Notes: generated from the letters alone by a model not told the origin. Positions 44,270-56,538 are shown, numbered from the stretch's first letter. The stretch: 64,000 nucleotides of DNA from Schleiferia thermophila (GCF_003337435.1 NZ_QPJS01000001.1:140513-204512), one strand, 5' to 3'. Numbers and translations are program-made.

Positions 44270-44713
44270 ATGGCAAAAGAAGTAGCAGCAATCATAAAAT
44301 TACAGGCCAAAGGAGGCCAGGCCAATCCTGCTCCCCCTATAGGACCTGCACTTGGCTCCAAAGGTGTTAACATCATGGAGTTTTGTAAGCAGTTTAATGC
44401 CCGTACACAGGATAAAATGGGCAAAATACTTCCCGTACTTATAACTGTTTACACCGATAAATCATTTGATTTCATCGTTAAGACCCCTCCCGCAGCCATT
44501 CAGCTTATGGAAGCGGCAAAAATCAAAAGTGGAAGCGCTGAGCCAAACCGCAAGAAAGTAGGTAAAGTGACCTGGGATCAAATCAGAGCTATCGCTGAAG
44601 ATAAAATGCAGGATTTGAATGCGTTTACTATTGAATCAGCTATGAGTATGATCGCAGGAACAGCCCGCAGTATGGGATTGACAATTGTAGGTGAATCACC
44701 TTTAAAAAAGTAG
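44270..44713 (+). CDS. rplK: 50S ribosomal protein L11
   Basis: The 147 residues include [30 protein letters not shown] and the C-terminal 23S-binding domain with [14 protein letters not shown]11 forms the GTPase-associated centre. It starts the L11-L1-L10-L7/L12 series, and rplA begins four bases after its stop. Confidence 0.99.
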   Translation: MAKEVAAIIKLQAKGGQANPAPPIGPALGSKGVNIMEFCKQFNARTQDKMGKILPVLITVYTDKSFDFIVKTPPAAIQLMEAAKIKSGSAEPNRKKVGKVTWDQIRAIAEDKMQDLNAFTIESAMSMIAGTARSMGLTIVGESPLKK

Positions 44714-44717
44714 AAAA

Positions 44718-45413
44718 ATGGCTCGGATGACAAAAAAAATGAAAGCAGCACTCGCTAAAGTTGAAAAAAATAAAAACTATACACTCGATGAGGCTGCAAA
44801 ATTGGTCAAAGAAACATCGATTGCAAAGTTTGATGCATCAGTAGATTTAGCAGTTCGCCTGGGAGTTGATCCCCGAAAGGCTAACCAAATGGTACGCGGT
44901 GTTGTAACTCTGCCTCATGGAACGGGGAAAACAGTAAGAGTGCTTGCCCTGGTTCCAGCAGATAAAGAGGCCGAAGCCAAAGAAGCAGGCGCAGATTACG
45001 TTGGTCTTGATGAATATATAGAAAAAATAAAAAACGGTTGGACTGATGTAGACGTAATCATCACTATGCCATCGGTAATGGGAAAAATTGGTCCTTTAGG
45101 TAGAATATTGGGGCCACGCGGTCTGATGCCCAACCCAAAAACCGGCACAGTAACCATGGACGTAGGAAAAGCTGTAAAAGATGTAAAAGCCGGGAAAATT
45201 GATTTCAAAGTAGACCGTTACGGTATAGTGCATGCAGCTGTTGGAAAAGTATCCTTTGAACCTTCAAAAATCAAGGAAAATGCTGAGGAACTGCTGAAAA
45301 CCATCGTACGCCTGAAACCTTCGACTGCAAAAGGCACTTATATCAAAAGCATCAGCATGAGTGCCACTATGGGCCCGGGAATTCCAATCGACCCACGCCA
45401 GGCTACTAACTAA
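44718..45413 (+). CDS. rplA: 50S ribosomal protein L1
   Basis: The 231 residues include [24 protein letters not shown], the [14 protein letters not shown] signature and a C-terminal RNA-binding segment. L1 binds the L1 stalk of 23S rRNA and in many bacteria represses its own operon. I did not find the repressor-site structure upstream of rplK by eye. Confidence 0.99.
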   Translation: MARMTKKMKAALAKVEKNKNYTLDEAAKLVKETSIAKFDASVDLAVRLGVDPRKANQMVRGVVTLPHGTGKTVRVLALVPADKEAEAKEAGADYVGLDEYIEKIKNGWTDVDVIITMPSVMGKIGPLGRILGPRGLMPNPKTGTVTMDVGKAVKDVKAGKIDFKVDRYGIVHAAVGKVSFEPSKIKENAEELLKTIVRLKPSTAKGTYIKSISMSATMGPGIPIDPRQATN

Positions 45414-45431
45414 TAAAACAAACGTACTGAA

Positions 45432-45956
45432 ATGAATAAACAGGAAAAAGACACACTGATAAACGAGCTCACAGATCTTCTAAAAGAAAATAGTGTCATA
45501 TATCTTACAGATATTGAAGGTCTAAACGCTGCCCAGACATCGCAGCTTCGCCGAATTTGTTTTAACAAAAAGGTGCAGCTTAGGGTAGTAAAAAATACAT
45601 TGTTGAAAAAAGCAATGGAGCGATCAGGTAAAAACTTTGGGGAACTCTTTCCAACCCTCAAAGGAATGACAAGCCTGATGATCGCCGAAAGTGGAAGTAC
45701 TCCTGCCAGGCTGATCTCCGAAGTGCGCAAAAAGTCGGAGAAGCCAATTCTTAAAGGTGCTTATATCGATGAGGCAGTGTTTGTAGGTGATAATCAGCTC
45801 AAAGTCCTTGAGAACCTGAAATCACGTGAAGAACTTATAAGCGATATTATATTGCTGCTTCAAAGCCCCATCAAAAACGTGGTATCTGCTCTTAACAGCG
45901 GAGGTCAAACTATCGCCGGATTGCTTAAATCTCTTGAAGAAAGAGCACAGAATTGA
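45432..45956 (+). CDS. rplJ: 50S ribosomal protein L10
   Basis: The 174 residues begin MNKQEKDTLINELTDLL, with the Y.TD..GL motif and KNTLLKKAM segment of L10, and the C-terminal helix that anchors L7/L12. An 18-base gap follows rplA. L10 commonly regulates its own mRNA, but no leader was identified. Confidence 0.98.
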   Translation: MNKQEKDTLINELTDLLKENSVIYLTDIEGLNAAQTSQLRRICFNKKVQLRVVKNTLLKKAMERSGKNFGELFPTLKGMTSLMIAESGSTPARLISEVRKKSEKPILKGAYIDEAVFVGDNQLKVLENLKSREELISDIILLLQSPIKNVVSALNSGGQTIAGLLKSLEERAQN

Positions 45957-46028
45957 TGTAATTCCTAAGTACGCACTCAGCTTCCAATAACCCAAATTCA
46001 ATTATTAACAATTAAAAAATCAAGCAAA

Positions 46029-46412
46029 ATGTCAACAATTCAAGAACTCGGAGATAAACTGGTAAGCCTCACAGTAAAAGAAGTACAAGAGCTTGCCAAT
46101 TACCTAAAAGAAACCTATGGAATCGAACCTGCCGCTGCTGCAGTTGTAGCCGCTGGTCCTGCTGCTGGTACTGGCGATGGAGGTGCTGTAGTGGAGGAGA
46201 AAACTTCTTTTGATGTAATCCTCAAATCAGCTGGTGCCCAAAAACTCGCTGTAGTTAAACTAGTAAAAGAACTTACAGGTCTCGGACTTAAGGAGGCTAA
46301 AGATGTAGTAGACAATGCACCAAAAGCGCTTAAAGAAGGCGTTACAAAAGACGAAGCCGATGCTCTCAAAAAACAACTTGAAGAGGCAGGAGCTGAAGTT
46401 GAAATTAAGTAA
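46029..46412 (+). CDS. rplL: 50S ribosomal protein L7/L12
   Basis: The 127 residues have the N-terminal dimerisation domain, an Ala/Gly hinge (about 36-55) and the C-terminal factor-binding domain ([20 protein letters not shown]). It recruits translation GTPases. An attenuator-like hairpin lies between it and rpoB. Confidence 0.99.
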   Translation: MSTIQELGDKLVSLTVKEVQELANYLKETYGIEPAAAAVVAAGPAAGTGDGGAVVEEKTSFDVILKSAGAQKLAVVKLVKELTGLGLKEAKDVVDNAPKALKEGVTKDEADALKKQLEEAGAEVEIK

Positions 46413-46433
46413 CTTTACTTTCTTAACCACATT

Positions 46434-46469
46434 GGTTTAGGCTTGATGTTTCAGGCCTAAACCTTTTTT
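46434..46469 (+). terminator. Intrinsic terminator/attenuator between rplL and rpoB
   Basis: GGTTTAGGC at 46434-46442 pairs with GCCTAAACC at 46455-46463 across a 12-base loop, followed by six T at 46464-46469. Placed between ribosomal protein genes and rpoB, it probably lowers rpoBC transcription relative to rplJL, as an attenuator does in E. coli. Confidence 0.8.
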
Positions 46470-46509
46470 GTATTTCAATCCTTATTCAAAACGAACCGCT
46501 TATTTACTT

Positions 46510-49500
46510 ATGAGCAGCCAAATTCCTCACGAAATAGTACACGGAAGGGTCTCATTCAGCAGTGCAAAACTCCTGAATGATTATCCTGATCTGCTTGAGA
46601 TTCAAATCAAATCATTTAAAGACTTCTTCCAATTGGAAACAAAGCCTGAAAATCGCAAGAATGAAGGGCTTTACAAAACTTTCCTGGAAAACTTTCCCAT
46701 TACAGATGCCAGAAATCAGTTCGTCCTGGAGTTTCTGGACTACTTTGTTGATCCACCCCGCTATTCAGAGGTCGAGTGTATTGAAAGAGGCCTATCGTAT
46801 TCAGTGCCGCTCAAAGCCAGATTAAAACTCTACTGTACCGACCCCGAACATGAGGAATTTGAGACCATAGTTCAGGATGTCTATCTCGGAACCATTCCTT
46901 ACATGACCGAAAGAGGCACCTTCATCATCAATGGTGCCGAAAGAGTAGTCGTATCTCAATTGCATCGCTCACCCGGTGTATTTTTCGGACAGAGTTATCA
47001 TGCCAACGGTACTAAATTGTATTCAGCTCGAATCATTCCATTCAAAGGAAGCTGGATAGAATTTGCTACCGATATCAATGATGTCATGTATGCATACATC
47101 GACAGAAAGAAAAAATTGCCCGTCACTACACTGCTAAGAGCCATTGGCTTTGAGCGAGACAAAGACATTCTCGAACTCTTTGATCTAGCCGAAGAAGTAA
47201 AAGTCTCAAAAGCTGGTTTGAAACGAGTAGTCGGCAGAAGACTCGCTGCTCGTGTTCTTAAAACCTGGATTGAGGACTTTGTAGATGAAGATACAGGAGA
47301 AGTAGTTTCTTTGGAAAGAAATGAGGTTATTATTGACAGAGATGAAATTATAGAAAAAGAACACATAGACCTCATATTCGATGCAAATGTTGAAACCATT
47401 CTGCTCCACAGAGAAGATGTAGAATCATCAGAGTATTCCATTATATATAATACACTTCAAAAAGACCCGACCAATTCTGAGCTCGAAGCCATGGAATACA
47501 TCTACCGACAGCTCAGAAATGCAGATCCTCCAGATGAGGAAACCGCTAGAGGTATTATCGAAAAACTCTTTTTTTCAGATACACGTTATAGCCTCGGCGA
47601 TGTGGGACGTTACAGATTGAATAAAAAACTCAATTTGGACATCGATCCAAGTATCCAAATCCTGACTAAAGAAGACATTATTGCTATTGTAAAATATCTC
47701 ATTCAGCTTATTAATTCAAAAGCTGAAGTTGACGATATCGACCACTTAAGCAACAGAAGAGTAAGGACCGTAGGCGAACAGCTTGCAGCACAGTTTGGTG
47801 TAGGTCTGGCACGTATGGCACGCACCATCCGGGAGCGCATGAATGTTCGAGACAATGAGGTGTTTACTCCCATCGACCTCATCAATGCCAAAACACTCTC
47901 CTCCGTTATAAACTCTTTCTTTGGCACCAACCAGCTCAGCCAGTTCATGGATCAAACCAATCCATTGGCAGAGATTACACATAAACGCCGACTATCCGCA
48001 CTAGGGCCTGGGGGTCTTTCAAGAGATCGGGCGGGTTTTGAAGTGCGCGATGTACACTATACACATTATGGACGGTTGTGTCCGATTGAAACGCCCGAAG
48101 GACCCAATATTGGTCTTATATCCTCACTCTGTGTATACGCGAAGGTCAATAGTCTGGGTTTTATCGAAACTCCCTATCGCAAAGTAGAAAACGGCCGAGT
48201 AAAGCTGGACGAAAACCCAATCTATCTCTCTTCGGAGGAAGAAGAAGGTATGGTGATTGCGCAAGCTAATGCACCCATAGATGAAAATGGAGAGTTTGTA
48301 AACAATAAAATCAAATCCAGATTAGAAGGTGATTTCCCCATTGTAGAGCCCAATGAAGTGAACTATATGGATGTGGCGCCTAATCAGATTGCCTCCATAT
48401 CTGCTTCACTCATCCCTTTCCTCGAACACGACGATGCCAACCGTGCATTGATGGGCTCAAACATGATGCGCCAGGCTGTTCCGCTTCTCAGACCTGAAGC
48501 ACCAATAGTTGGAACTGGTATGGAGCGAGTAGTAGCTAAAGACTCCAGAGTCCTAATCAATGCAGAAGGTGATGGTACAGTTGAGTATGTAGATGCCAAT
48601 GAAATTCACATCCGCTACAACAGGACTGAAAACGAACGTCTTGTGAGCTTTGAGGATGATCTGAAAATCTATACACTCACCAAATTCCGCAAAACCAACC
48701 AAAATACTGTCATCAATCTCAAACCCATTGTAAAGGTAGGCGATCGCGTCACCAAGGGTCAGGTGCTCTGTGAAGGTTACTCCACCAAAAACGGTGAACT
48801 GGCACTTGGCAGAAACCTCAAAGTAGCATTCATGCCATGGAAAGGCTATAATTTTGAGGACGCCATCGTGATTTCTGAACGGGTAGTGCGAGAAGACATC
48901 TTTACCTCTATACACATTGAGGAATACTCGGTGGATGTACGCGATACGAAGCTCGGTATGGAAGAGCTCACTTGCGATATCCCCAATGTAAGTGAAGATG
49001 CAACCAGAGACCTGGATGAAAACGGAATCATCCGGATCGGCGCTGAAATTAAACCTGGTGATATCCTCATTGGAAAAATCACACCTAAAGGAGAGTCAGA
49101 TCCCACTCCCGAAGAAAAACTCCTCAGAGCTATCTTTGGAGATAAGGCCGGAGACGTAAAAGATGCCTCACTAAAAGCGCCCCCTTCTGCTTATGGTGTT
49201 GTAATAGACAAAAAGCTCTTTTCGAAAGCTCTCAAAGACAAAAGGTCTAAACAAAAAGAAAAACAAGAAATACAGGAAGCAGAAGATGAATACAACAAAA
49301 GTATTGCAGAGCTTAGAGAAGAATTTCTCCAAAAACTCAACATCCTGGTAGCGGGAAAAACATCTCAGGGTGTGTACAATGATCTAAATGAGGTTGTTAT
49401 TCCCAAAGGAACCAAGTTTACACAAAAAATCCTGAATTCCATTGAAGATTATACCAGGATTCAAGGTGGTCAATGGACTACTGATGAGGAGAAGAACAAT

Positions 49501-50334
49501 CTGATCACTACCCTGCTTCACAATTATAAAATTAAAGCAAGTGATTACCTTGGAATTCTGAAACGCAAAAAATTCAACATCACAGTTGGTGATGAGCTTC
49601 CTCCGGGAATTGTCAAACTGGCTAAGATTTATGTGGCCCAAAAGCGCAAACTCAAAGTAGGTGACAAGATGGCCGGCCGCCACGGAAACAAAGGTATTGT
49701 CGCTAGAATAGTCCGGGAAGAAGACATGCCATTCCTCGAAGATGGTACTCCTGTAGACATCGTCCTAAATCCGCTGGGTGTTCCATCGCGGATGAACATC
49801 GGACAAATCTATGAAACAGTACTAGGCTGGGCAGGCCAAAAACTTGGACTTAAGTTTACTACTCCTATATTCGACGGAGCCAGCATCGATGACATCAACT
49901 ATTATACGGACCTTGCAGGATTGCCGAGATTTGGCCATACGTACTTGTACGATGGTGGTACTGGCGAGCGCTTTGACCAAAAAGCTACCGTAGGTATCAT
50001 TTACATGCTCAAACTCGGCCACATGGTCGATGATAAAATGCACGCACGATCTATTGGACCTTACTCCCTTATTACACAGCAACCACTCGGAGGAAAATCT
50101 CAATTTGGTGGTCAGCGCTTCGGTGAAATGGAAGTCTGGGCTCTCGAAGCCTACGGCGCATCCAACATTTTGAGGGAAATTCTTACCATTAAGAGCGATG
50201 ATGTGGTAGGAAGAGCAAAAACCTATGAAGCTATTGTTAAAGGTGAAAACCTGCCCGAACCAGGAATTCCTGAATCATTCAACGTATTGTTGCATGAGTT
50301 GCTTGGATTAGGACTAAAGATTACAATGGAATAA
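46510..50334 (+). CDS. rpoB: DNA-directed RNA polymerase subunit beta
   Basis: The 1274-residue catalytic subunit starts at ATG 46510; an upstream in-frame TTG at 46468 lies inside the terminator's T-run. The rifampicin-binding region ([33 protein letters not shown]) and the sequence [12 protein letters not shown] are clear. With rpoC it forms the polymerase core. The N-terminal rifampicin cluster looks wild type ([23 protein letters not shown]). Confidence 0.99.
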   Translation: MSSQIPHEIVHGRVSFSSAKLLNDYPDLLEIQIKSFKDFFQLETKPENRKNEGLYKTFLENFPITDARNQFVLEFLDYFVDPPRYSEVECIERGLSYSVPLKARLKLYCTDPEHEEFETIVQDVYLGTIPYMTERGTFIINGAERVVVSQLHRSPGVFFGQSYHANGTKLYSARIIPFKGSWIEFATDINDVMYAYIDRKKKLPVTTLLRAIGFERDKDILELFDLAEEVKVSKAGLKRVVGRRLAARVLKTWIEDFVDEDTGEVVSLERNEVIIDRDEIIEKEHIDLIFDANVETILLHREDVESSEYSIIYNTLQKDPTNSELEAMEYIYRQLRNADPPDEETARGIIEKLFFSDTRYSLGDVGRYRLNKKLNLDIDPSIQILTKEDIIAIVKYLIQLINSKAEVDDIDHLSNRRVRTVGEQLAAQFGVGLARMARTIRERMNVRDNEVFTPIDLINAKTLSSVINSFFGTNQLSQFMDQTNPLAEITHKRRLSALGPGGLSRDRAGFEVRDVHYTHYGRLCPIETPEGPNIGLISSLCVYAKVNSLGFIETPYRKVENGRVKLDENPIYLSSEEEEGMVIAQANAPIDENGEFVNNKIKSRLEGDFPIVEPNEVNYMDVAPNQIASISASLIPFLEHDDANRALMGSNMMRQAVPLLRPEAPIVGTGMERVVAKDSRVLINAEGDGTVEYVDANEIHIRYNRTENERLVSFEDDLKIYTLTKFRKTNQNTVINLKPIVKVGDRVTKGQVLCEGYSTKNGELALGRNLKVAFMPWKGYNFEDAIVISERVVREDIFTSIHIEEYSVDVRDTKLGMEELTCDIPNVSEDATRDLDENGIIRIGAEIKPGDILIGKITPKGESDPTPEEKLLRAIFGDKAGDVKDASLKAPPSAYGVVIDKKLFSKALKDKRSKQKEKQEIQEAEDEYNKSIAELREEFLQKLNILVAGKTSQGVYNDLNEVVIPKGTKFTQKILNSIEDYTRIQGGQWTTDEEKNNLITTLLHNYKIKASDYLGILKRKKFNITVGDELPPGIVKLAKIYVAQKRKLKVGDKMAGRHGNKGIVARIVREEDMPFLEDGTPVDIVLNPLGVPSRMNIGQIYETVLGWAGQKLGLKFTTPIFDGASIDDINYYTDLAGLPRFGHTYLYDGGTGERFDQKATVGIIYMLKLGHMVDDKMHARSIGPYSLITQQPLGGKSQFGGQRFGEMEVWALEAYGASNILREILTIKSDDVVGRAKTYEAIVKGENLPEPGIPESFNVLLHELLGLGLKITME

Positions 50335-50354
50335 AAGCTTAATACCGAATCATC

Positions 50355-53300
50355 ATGTCATTTAAAAAGACAGAAAAAAATACACAAACAAGCCGATTTA
50401 ATTCAATTACCATCAGTCTGGCATCGCCTGAGTACATTCTTGAGAAGTCTTATGGTGAGGTACTAAAGCCGGAAACCATCAATTACCGTACACACAAGCC
50501 GGAAAGAGATGGTCTGTTTTGTGAGCGGATTTTTGGTCCTGTTAAGGATTATGAATGCGCATGTGGCAAATACAAGAGAATACGCTACAAAGGCATCGTA
50601 TGCGATCGATGCGGTGTAGAAGTAACAGAGAAAAAAGTCCGTCGGGAGCGAATAGGCCATATTACACTCACTGTGCCAGTTGCACATATTTGGTACTTCA
50701 GATCCATACCAAACAAGATAGGGTATCTGCTGGGACTTCCATCCAAAAAACTGGATATGATTATTTATTATGAGCGATATGTGGTCATTCAGCCTGGAAT
50801 CGCTAAATATCCAGATGGAAAAGAGATCAATAAAATGGATTTTTTAACTGAAGAGGAATATCTGGACATCACAGAGAAACTACCGGCCGATAATCATTAT
50901 CTAGATGACAGCGACCCAAATAAATTCATAGCAAAAATGGGAGCGGAAGCCTTGTTAATGCTCTTGCAACGTCTCAATTTAGATGAGTTGTCGTATGAGC
51001 TGAGACATCAGGCCAGCCGCGAAACATCCCAACAAAAAAGACAGGAAGCACTTAAACGCCTTCAGGTGGTCGAAGCTGTAAGAGAAGCCAACAGCAGAAT
51101 TGTAAATAAGCCCGAGTGGATGATCATGAAAGTAATACCAGTCATCCCACCTGAGCTTCGTCCATTGGTACCTCTGGATGGAGGAAGATTTGCCACATCT
51201 GACCTCAATGACCTCTACAGAAGAGTAATCATTCGAAACAATCGCCTGAAGCGATTGATGGAAATAAAAGCTCCGGAAGTTATTCTTAGAAATGAAAAGA
51301 GAATGCTGCAAGAGGCAGTAGATTCCCTCTTTGACAATACTAGAAAGTCCACAGCCGTAAAAACTGAGTCAAACAGAGCGCTTAAATCCCTTTCGGATAG
51401 CCTTAAGGGAAAACAAGGTCGCTTCCGCCAAAACCTATTGGGAAAAAGAGTCGACTACTCAGGAAGATCTGTTATTGTTATAGGGCCTGAACTAGCCCTC
51501 CACGAATGTGGTCTTCCGAAGGATATGGCAGCAGAGCTTTACAAACCTTTTATCATCCGAAAACTCATCGAAAGAGGTATAGTAAAAACAGTAAAGTCAG
51601 CCAAAAAGATTATTGATCGCAGAGAACCCGTCGTATGGGATATACTGGAAAATGTGATGAAAGGACACCCGGTATTGCTCAACAGGGCTCCAACCCTTCA
51701 CAGACTGGGCATTCAAGCGTTTCAACCCAAACTGATCGAAGGTAAAGCTATCCAATTGCATCCGCTCACCTGTACGGCATTCAATGCCGACTTCGATGGC
51801 GACCAGATGGCCGTTCACCTACCTCTCGGACATGCAGCCATCCTGGAAGCTCAGATGCTCATGCTCGCTTCGCACAACATCCTGAACCCTGCCAACGGAT
51901 CGCCGATTACAGTTCCATCACAGGACATGGTTCTTGGTCTGTATTACATTACTAAACCTAGACCTTCAACTCCTGAGCATCCCGTCAAGGGTGAGGGCAA
52001 GATTTTTTATAGTGCAGAAGAAGTCCAAATCGCATTGAACGAAGGTAAACTCGACATAAATGCTAAAATTAAGGTAAGAGCTAGGGTAAGAGAAAACGAC
52101 CAATTGGTGTACAAAATCATAGACACTACTGCCGGACGTGTTGTTTTCAATACCATAGTACCTGAAGAGGTCGGATTTATCAACGAACTTCTAACCAAAA
52201 AGTCACTAAGAGACATCATAGCCCGGATCCTTCGCCTTACCAACATTCCGAAAACTGCAGCCTTCCTCGACAATATGAAAAACCTTGGCTTTAAATATGC
52301 CTTCAAGGGAGGTCTTTCGTTCAGTTTAGGCGATATCATCATTCCAAAAGAAAAAGAACAACTTATAGTCGAAGCCAATGAGGCCGTTGAAAATGTGATT
52401 GCCAGCTACAATATGGGTCTCATCACTAACAATGAACGCTATAACCAGATCATCGATATCTGGACCAACACCAATGCAAAACTCACAGAGAGAGCTATGC
52501 ACTATCTCTCAAGCGATCGCCAGGGATTTAACCCCATCTACATGATGCTCGACTCCGGTGCAAGAGGTTCAAAAGAGCAAATCCGCCAGCTTTCAGGTAT
52601 GCGTGGTCTGATGGCTAAGCCTCAGAAATCAGGCTCCGGAGGAGGAGAGATCATTGAAAACCCCATTATAGCAAACTTTAAAGAAGGGTTGTCAATTCTC
52701 GAATATTTCATTTCTACACACGGTGCCCGCAAAGGTTTGGCAGATACCGCTCTGAAAACAGCAGATGCCGGATACTTGACCCGCCGTCTGGTAGATGTGG
52801 CCCAAGATGTAATAATCTCTGAAGACGATTGTGGCACACTTCGCGGTCTGGAGGTCACAGCACTTAAGAAAAATGAAGAAGTAGTAGAGCCCCTGTATGA
52901 CCGTATCCTCGGCAGGGTATCGCTTCACGATGTGTACGATCCGCTCACCAACGAACTATTTGTAAAAAGCGGTCAAGAAATTACCGAAGAAATTGCAGCA
53001 AAAATTGAAAATTCGGCCATTCAGATGGTGGAAGTGCGCAGCCCGCTGACCTGTGAATCACAAAAAGGAATATGCGCAAAATGCTACGGTCGAAATCTCG
53101 CAACTTCCAAAATGATTCAAATCGGTGAAGCCGTAGGTGTGATTGCCGCTCAATCCATTGGCGAGCCAGGTACTCAGCTTACACTCCGTACTTTCCACGT
53201 AGGTGGTACAGCCGGTAATGTGGCAGAGGAATCAAAAATAGTAGCCAAATTCGACGGCATTATCGAAATAGATGAGCTTCGGACAGTAGTCAGCGAAAAC

Positions 53301-54665
53301 GACCAAGGCGAAACTGTAGAAGTAGTCATTGGACGCACTGCTGAAATGAGAATTGTTGATGAAAAAGCTGGAATCGTAGTACAGACCAATAATATACCCT
53401 ATGGTTCTACTATTTATGTAAAACCAGGCAACAAAATTTCAAAAGGCACCAAAATCTGCGAATGGGATCCATACAATGCCGTAATCATTGCCGAACAAAA
53501 CGGAACAGTCAAATATGAAGGCATCGAAATGGGAGTGACTTGCAGAGAGGAAGTAGACGAACAAACCGGATTTAAAGAAAAAGTGATCACCGAATCAAAA
53601 AACAGACGACTGATCCCAACTCTTCATATCCAAACTGCCGATGGAGAAATTCTCAAGTCCTACAATCTTCCGGTTGGAGCATATCTGATCGTAGAAGACA
53701 ATACTTCCATAAAAGCGGGCAAAGTAATCGCCAAAATACCACGTAAATCAGCCAAGGCTGGCGACATTACAGGTGGGTTGCCCAGGGTAACTGAACTCTT
53801 CGAAGCCAGAAACCCATCCAATCCGGCCATCGTGTCTGAAATCGATGGTATTGTTTCCTTCGGACCAAAAATCAAAAGAGGTAACCGCGAAGTAATTGTA
53901 GAAAGCAAAACAGGCGAACGTAAAGTTTACATGATTAACCTGTCAAAACAAATTCTCGTACAGGAAAATGATTTTGTTAAAGCAGGTACACCTCTGTCCG
54001 ACGGAGCTATTTCACCAGCTGATATTCTTTCTATCCAAGGTCCCGGTAAAGTACAGGAATATCTCGTAAATGAAATTCAGGAAGTATATCGCCTTCAGGG
54101 AGTGAAAATCAACGATAAGCACTTTGAAGTAATCGTTCGTCAAATGATGAGGAAGGTTGAAATCGTAGAGGCGGGAGATACAAGCTTCCTTGAAGACCAG
54201 CTTGTACATATCAATGATTTTAACGCTGAAAATGACTACATCTTCGACAAAAAAGTGATTGAAGATGCCGGCGATTCTGCTGAGCTTAAGCCGGGGATGA
54301 TCATATCTGCACGCAAGCTCAGAGATGAAAACAGCCGCTTGAAACGCCAGGACAAAAAACTGGTAGTGGCAAGAGATGCTAGACCAGCTACTGCCAAACC
54401 CGTATTACAAGGAATCACCAGAGCTGCTCTGCAAACGAAATCATTTATCTCAGCAGCCTCATTCCAGGAAACTACTAAAGTGCTCAATGAAGCCGCTGTA
54501 AGTGGTAAAGTAGACTATCTTGAAGGATTGAAAGAAAATGTAATTGTAGGCCACAACATTCCAGCAGGTACCGGCCTGAAATCTTTCGATCGAATCCTTG
54601 TGGGTTCGCTGACAGAATACGAATCAATGAAATCAAGAAAAGAAAAAGAAACTACTATTCATTAA
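50355..54665 (+). CDS. rpoC: DNA-directed RNA polymerase subunit beta'
   Basis: The 1436 residues have the N-terminal zinc-binding motif ([23 protein letters not shown]), the catalytic NADFDGDQM with three metal-binding aspartates, the rudder/bridge regions and the second zinc site ([13 protein letters not shown]). It starts 20 bases after rpoB, and the DUF3467 gene follows after three bases. Confidence 0.99.
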   Translation: MSFKKTEKNTQTSRFNSITISLASPEYILEKSYGEVLKPETINYRTHKPERDGLFCERIFGPVKDYECACGKYKRIRYKGIVCDRCGVEVTEKKVRRERIGHITLTVPVAHIWYFRSIPNKIGYLLGLPSKKLDMIIYYERYVVIQPGIAKYPDGKEINKMDFLTEEEYLDITEKLPADNHYLDDSDPNKFIAKMGAEALLMLLQRLNLDELSYELRHQASRETSQQKRQEALKRLQVVEAVREANSRIVNKPEWMIMKVIPVIPPELRPLVPLDGGRFATSDLNDLYRRVIIRNNRLKRLMEIKAPEVILRNEKRMLQEAVDSLFDNTRKSTAVKTESNRALKSLSDSLKGKQGRFRQNLLGKRVDYSGRSVIVIGPELALHECGLPKDMAAELYKPFIIRKLIERGIVKTVKSAKKIIDRREPVVWDILENVMKGHPVLLNRAPTLHRLGIQAFQPKLIEGKAIQLHPLTCTAFNADFDGDQMAVHLPLGHAAILEAQMLMLASHNILNPANGSPITVPSQDMVLGLYYITKPRPSTPEHPVKGEGKIFYSAEEVQIALNEGKLDINAKIKVRARVRENDQLVYKIIDTTAGRVVFNTIVPEEVGFINELLTKKSLRDIIARILRLTNIPKTAAFLDNMKNLGFKYAFKGGLSFSLGDIIIPKEKEQLIVEANEAVENVIASYNMGLITNNERYNQIIDIWTNTNAKLTERAMHYLSSDRQGFNPIYMMLDSGARGSKEQIRQLSGMRGLMAKPQKSGSGGGEIIENPIIANFKEGLSILEYFISTHGARKGLADTALKTADAGYLTRRLVDVAQDVIISEDDCGTLRGLEVTALKKNEEVVEPLYDRILGRVSLHDVYDPLTNELFVKSGQEITEEIAAKIENSAIQMVEVRSPLTCESQKGICAKCYGRNLATSKMIQIGEAVGVIAAQSIGEPGTQLTLRTFHVGGTAGNVAEESKIVAKFDGIIEIDELRTVVSENDQGETVEVVIGRTAEMRIVDEKAGIVVQTNNIPYGSTIYVKPGNKISKGTKICEWDPYNAVIIAEQNGTVKYEGIEMGVTCREEVDEQTGFKEKVITESKNRRLIPTLHIQTADGEILKSYNLPVGAYLIVEDNTSIKAGKVIAKIPRKSAKAGDITGGLPRVTELFEARNPSNPAIVSEIDGIVSFGPKIKRGNREVIVESKTGERKVYMINLSKQILVQENDFVKAGTPLSDGAISPADILSIQGPGKVQEYLVNEIQEVYRLQGVKINDKHFEVIVRQMMRKVEIVEAGDTSFLEDQLVHINDFNAENDYIFDKKVIEDAGDSAELKPGMIISARKLRDENSRLKRQDKKLVVARDARPATAKPVLQGITRAALQTKSFISAASFQETTKVLNEAAVSGKVDYLEGLKENVIVGHNIPAGTGLKSFDRILVGSLTEYESMKSRKEKETTIH

Positions 54666-54668
54666 AAA

Positions 54669-54986
54669 ATGGAAAGGCAAGATCTACCGGAGCAGCAAAT
54701 CAATGTAGAAATCGCTGAAGAAGTGGCCGGAGGAGTGTACAGTAACCTCGCAATCATCAATCACAGCCCTAGTGAATTTGTGATTGACTATCTGCAAATA
54801 ATGCCGGGTATGCCTAAAGCAAAGGTTAGATCCCGCATCATTCTAACACCTCAACATGCAAAAAGACTCCTTCTGGCACTCAGCGACAACATTGCTAAGT
54901 ACGAAGCTGCTTTCGGAAAAATAAATGAAATAGAACCCGGTGGTCCGGTACCTCCGATGGCATTCGGACCTAAAGGACAAGCTTGA
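54669..54986 (+). CDS. DUF3467 domain-containing protein
   Basis: The 105-residue protein matches DUF3467 (GGVYSNLAIINHSPSEFVIDYLQIMPGMPKAKVRSRIILTP core, followed by a helix). The family is small, often found after rpoC in Bacteroidota, and of unknown function. The three-base gap and the strong terminator just downstream make it the last gene of the rpoBC operon. Confidence 0.92.
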   Translation: MERQDLPEQQINVEIAEEVAGGVYSNLAIINHSPSEFVIDYLQIMPGMPKAKVRSRIILTPQHAKRLLLALSDNIAKYEAAFGKINEIEPGGPVPPMAFGPKGQA

Positions 54987-55015
54987 GTCTGTAAAAAGTC
55001 TTAAAGTTCAATTCC

Positions 55016-55051
55016 AATCCGAATCCGATACGATCGGATTCGGATTTTTTT
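55016..55051 (+). terminator. Strong intrinsic terminator after the rpoBC operon
   Basis: A perfect 14-bp stem, 55016-55029 with 55033-55046, closes on a three-base ACG loop and ends in a T-run. It separates the DUF3467 gene from the proline tRNAs. Confidence 0.93.
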
Positions 55052-55193
55052 ATCACTACATATATAAATATTTCTATTTTTCTCTCTTAAAGACAAATGA
55101 TCTTGGAATTCATTAAATTTAAGTAGGTGAGAAGATCAAAAAAATTTACACATATTTTTAAGAAAATCGCTTTTTCGAAACTTCTCCAGAGGC

Positions 55194-55201
55194 TACTTTT
55201 G
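55194..55201 (+). promoter_or_regulatory. Putative -7 box for the proline tRNA cluster (TActTTTG)
   Basis: An exact TAnnTTTG match 39 bases before the first tRNA-Pro; no clear -33 TTG. Confidence 0.5.
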
Positions 55202-55240
55202 CAGCCCGTTTACAAATAATAAACCAGTTCTTTCAATTAT

Positions 55241-55313
55241 CGGGATGTAGCGCAGTTGGTAGCGCACTACGTTCGGGACGTAGGGGTCGCTGGTTCGAGT
55301 CCAGTCATCCCGA
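55241..55313 (+). tRNA. tRNA-Pro (anticodon CGG)
   Basis: The acceptor CGGGATG/CATCCCG is perfect, the anticodon stem is CTACG/CGTAG and the loop is TTCGGGA. It is the first of three proline tRNAs, which together read all four proline codons. Confidence 0.96.
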
Positions 55314-55366
55314 CTTTGTGTTCTCGGTCCACGTAGTGTGTCGAAAGCTGTATTTAGTGATACTAT

Positions 55367-55439
55367 CGGGATGTAGCGCAGTTGGTAGCGCACCTGGTTT
55401 GGGACCAGGGGGTCCCAGGTTCGAGTCCTGGTATCCCGA
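55367..55439 (+). tRNA. tRNA-Pro (anticodon TGG)
   Basis: The acceptor CGGGATG/TATCCCG has one G:T pair, and the anticodon stem is CCTGG/CCAGG with loop TTTGGGA. A strong terminator begins four bases later. Confidence 0.96.
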
Positions 55440-55442
55440 CTG

Positions 55443-55478
55443 ATTCAGGTATTACATCTGTAATACCTGAATTTTTTT
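55443..55478 (+). terminator. Intrinsic terminator between the second and third proline tRNAs
   Basis: A 13-bp stem (55443-55455 with 55460-55472) over a four-base loop is followed by six T. It implies the third tRNA-Pro either has its own promoter or is read through. Confidence 0.93.
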
Positions 55479-55482
55479 ATCG

Positions 55483-55555
55483 CGGGATGTAGCTCAGGTG
55501 GTAGAGTACACGTCTGGGGGGCGTGTGGTCGCTGGTTCGAGTCCAGTCATCCCGA
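55483..55555 (+). tRNA. tRNA-Pro (anticodon GGG)
   Basis: The acceptor CGGGATG/CATCCCG is perfect, and the anticodon stem is CACGT/GCGTG (closing with T:G) with loop CTGGGGG. It starts five bases after the preceding terminator's T-run, which is unusually close. Confidence 0.93.
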
Positions 55556-55568
55556 CTGATTACCTATC

Positions 55569-55597
55569 AAAAGCAGGTTTATATCACCTGCTTTTTT
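55569..55597 (+). terminator. Intrinsic terminator after the third proline tRNA
   Basis: AAAGCAGGT at 55570-55578 pairs with ACCTGCTTT at 55586-55594, followed by T's, directly before tatC. Confidence 0.85.
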
Positions 55598-55610
55598 CGT
55601 TTTGAAGAGT

Positions 55611-56447
55611 ATGTTTTCCAGCAAAAGAAAGCAAAATCCAGAGGCCGAAATGAGTTTTCTCGGTCATCTTGAGCAACTAAGGCAGCACCTCATCAGGTCA
55701 GTAGCAGGTGCTTTAATTGCCGCTGCTCTTGTTTTCTATTTTAAAGAGTTTTTTTTTGATAGCATTTTGTTAAAACCTACGAAAGTAGACTTTCTGACCT
55801 ATCGATTGTTTTGCAATATAAGCAAATTATGGGGAGGTGAGGTCTTTTGTCTGGACTCAATGCCGTTCAAACTAGTAAATCTCAAAATGGCCGGGCAGTT
55901 TGGTATGCATATCTGGGTTGCACTCATAGGAGGAATTATCCTTTCTTTTCCATACATTATTCTCCAGCTATGGCTTTTTGTTTCCCCTGGACTAAGGCCG
56001 GAAGAAAAAAAATATTCAGGTCTGATGATATCTTCCAGCAGTCTTTTGTTCTTTCTAGGGGTATTTTTCGGGTATTTTATCATTGTGCCACTTACAGTAC
56101 AATTCTTGGGAACTTATCAGGTGAGTGTCGATGTACAAAACCAAATCGATCTGTCGTCGTACATTTCTACCATCACTAGTGTATTACTTGCGTGCGGCCT
56201 TATGTTTCAGTTGCCAGTTTTGGTTTATGTTGGAACTAAACTAGGACTTTTAACCCCGCAATGGATGAGAAAATACCGTAAGCATGCATTTGTGGTGGTA
56301 TTGGTAATAGCTGCTATCATTACTCCACCTGATGTCGCCAGTCAAATATTGGTCACAATCCCTGTGATGCTCTTATATGAAATCAGCATACTTATCTCTG
56401 CCAGAATTGTAAAAAGTGAGCAATCCGGACAATCCCGTGTCATATAA
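55611..56447 (+). CDS. tatC: Sec-independent protein translocase TatC
   Basis: This six-helix membrane protein is the receptor of the twin-arginine pathway for folded proteins. The N-terminal MSFLGHLEQLRQHLIRS signature, the FVSPGLRPEEKK loop and the late IITPPDVASQ motif are present. 278 residues from the ATG at 55611; a TTG nine bases upstream is a weaker choice. No tatA or tatB gene is adjacent. Confidence 0.96.
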   Translation: MFSSKRKQNPEAEMSFLGHLEQLRQHLIRSVAGALIAAALVFYFKEFFFDSILLKPTKVDFLTYRLFCNISKLWGGEVFCLDSMPFKLVNLKMAGQFGMHIWVALIGGIILSFPYIILQLWLFVSPGLRPEEKKYSGLMISSSSLLFFLGVFFGYFIIVPLTVQFLGTYQVSVDVQNQIDLSSYISTITSVLLACGLMFQLPVLVYVGTKLGLLTPQWMRKYRKHAFVVVLVIAAIITPPDVASQILVTIPVMLLYEISILISARIVKSEQSGQSRVI

Positions 56448-56538
56448 GTTTTCAACACTTTAAAAATTTTGACAATTTATCTTCACCTTTACAGTCTGAG
56501 AACCTTTATAGCTAAATCTTTAAAAATAAATATACCTG

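Noticed and set aside
46468-46509. Upstream TTG start for rpoB
   Set aside because: It would begin inside the terminator's T-run; the ATG at 46510 fits better.
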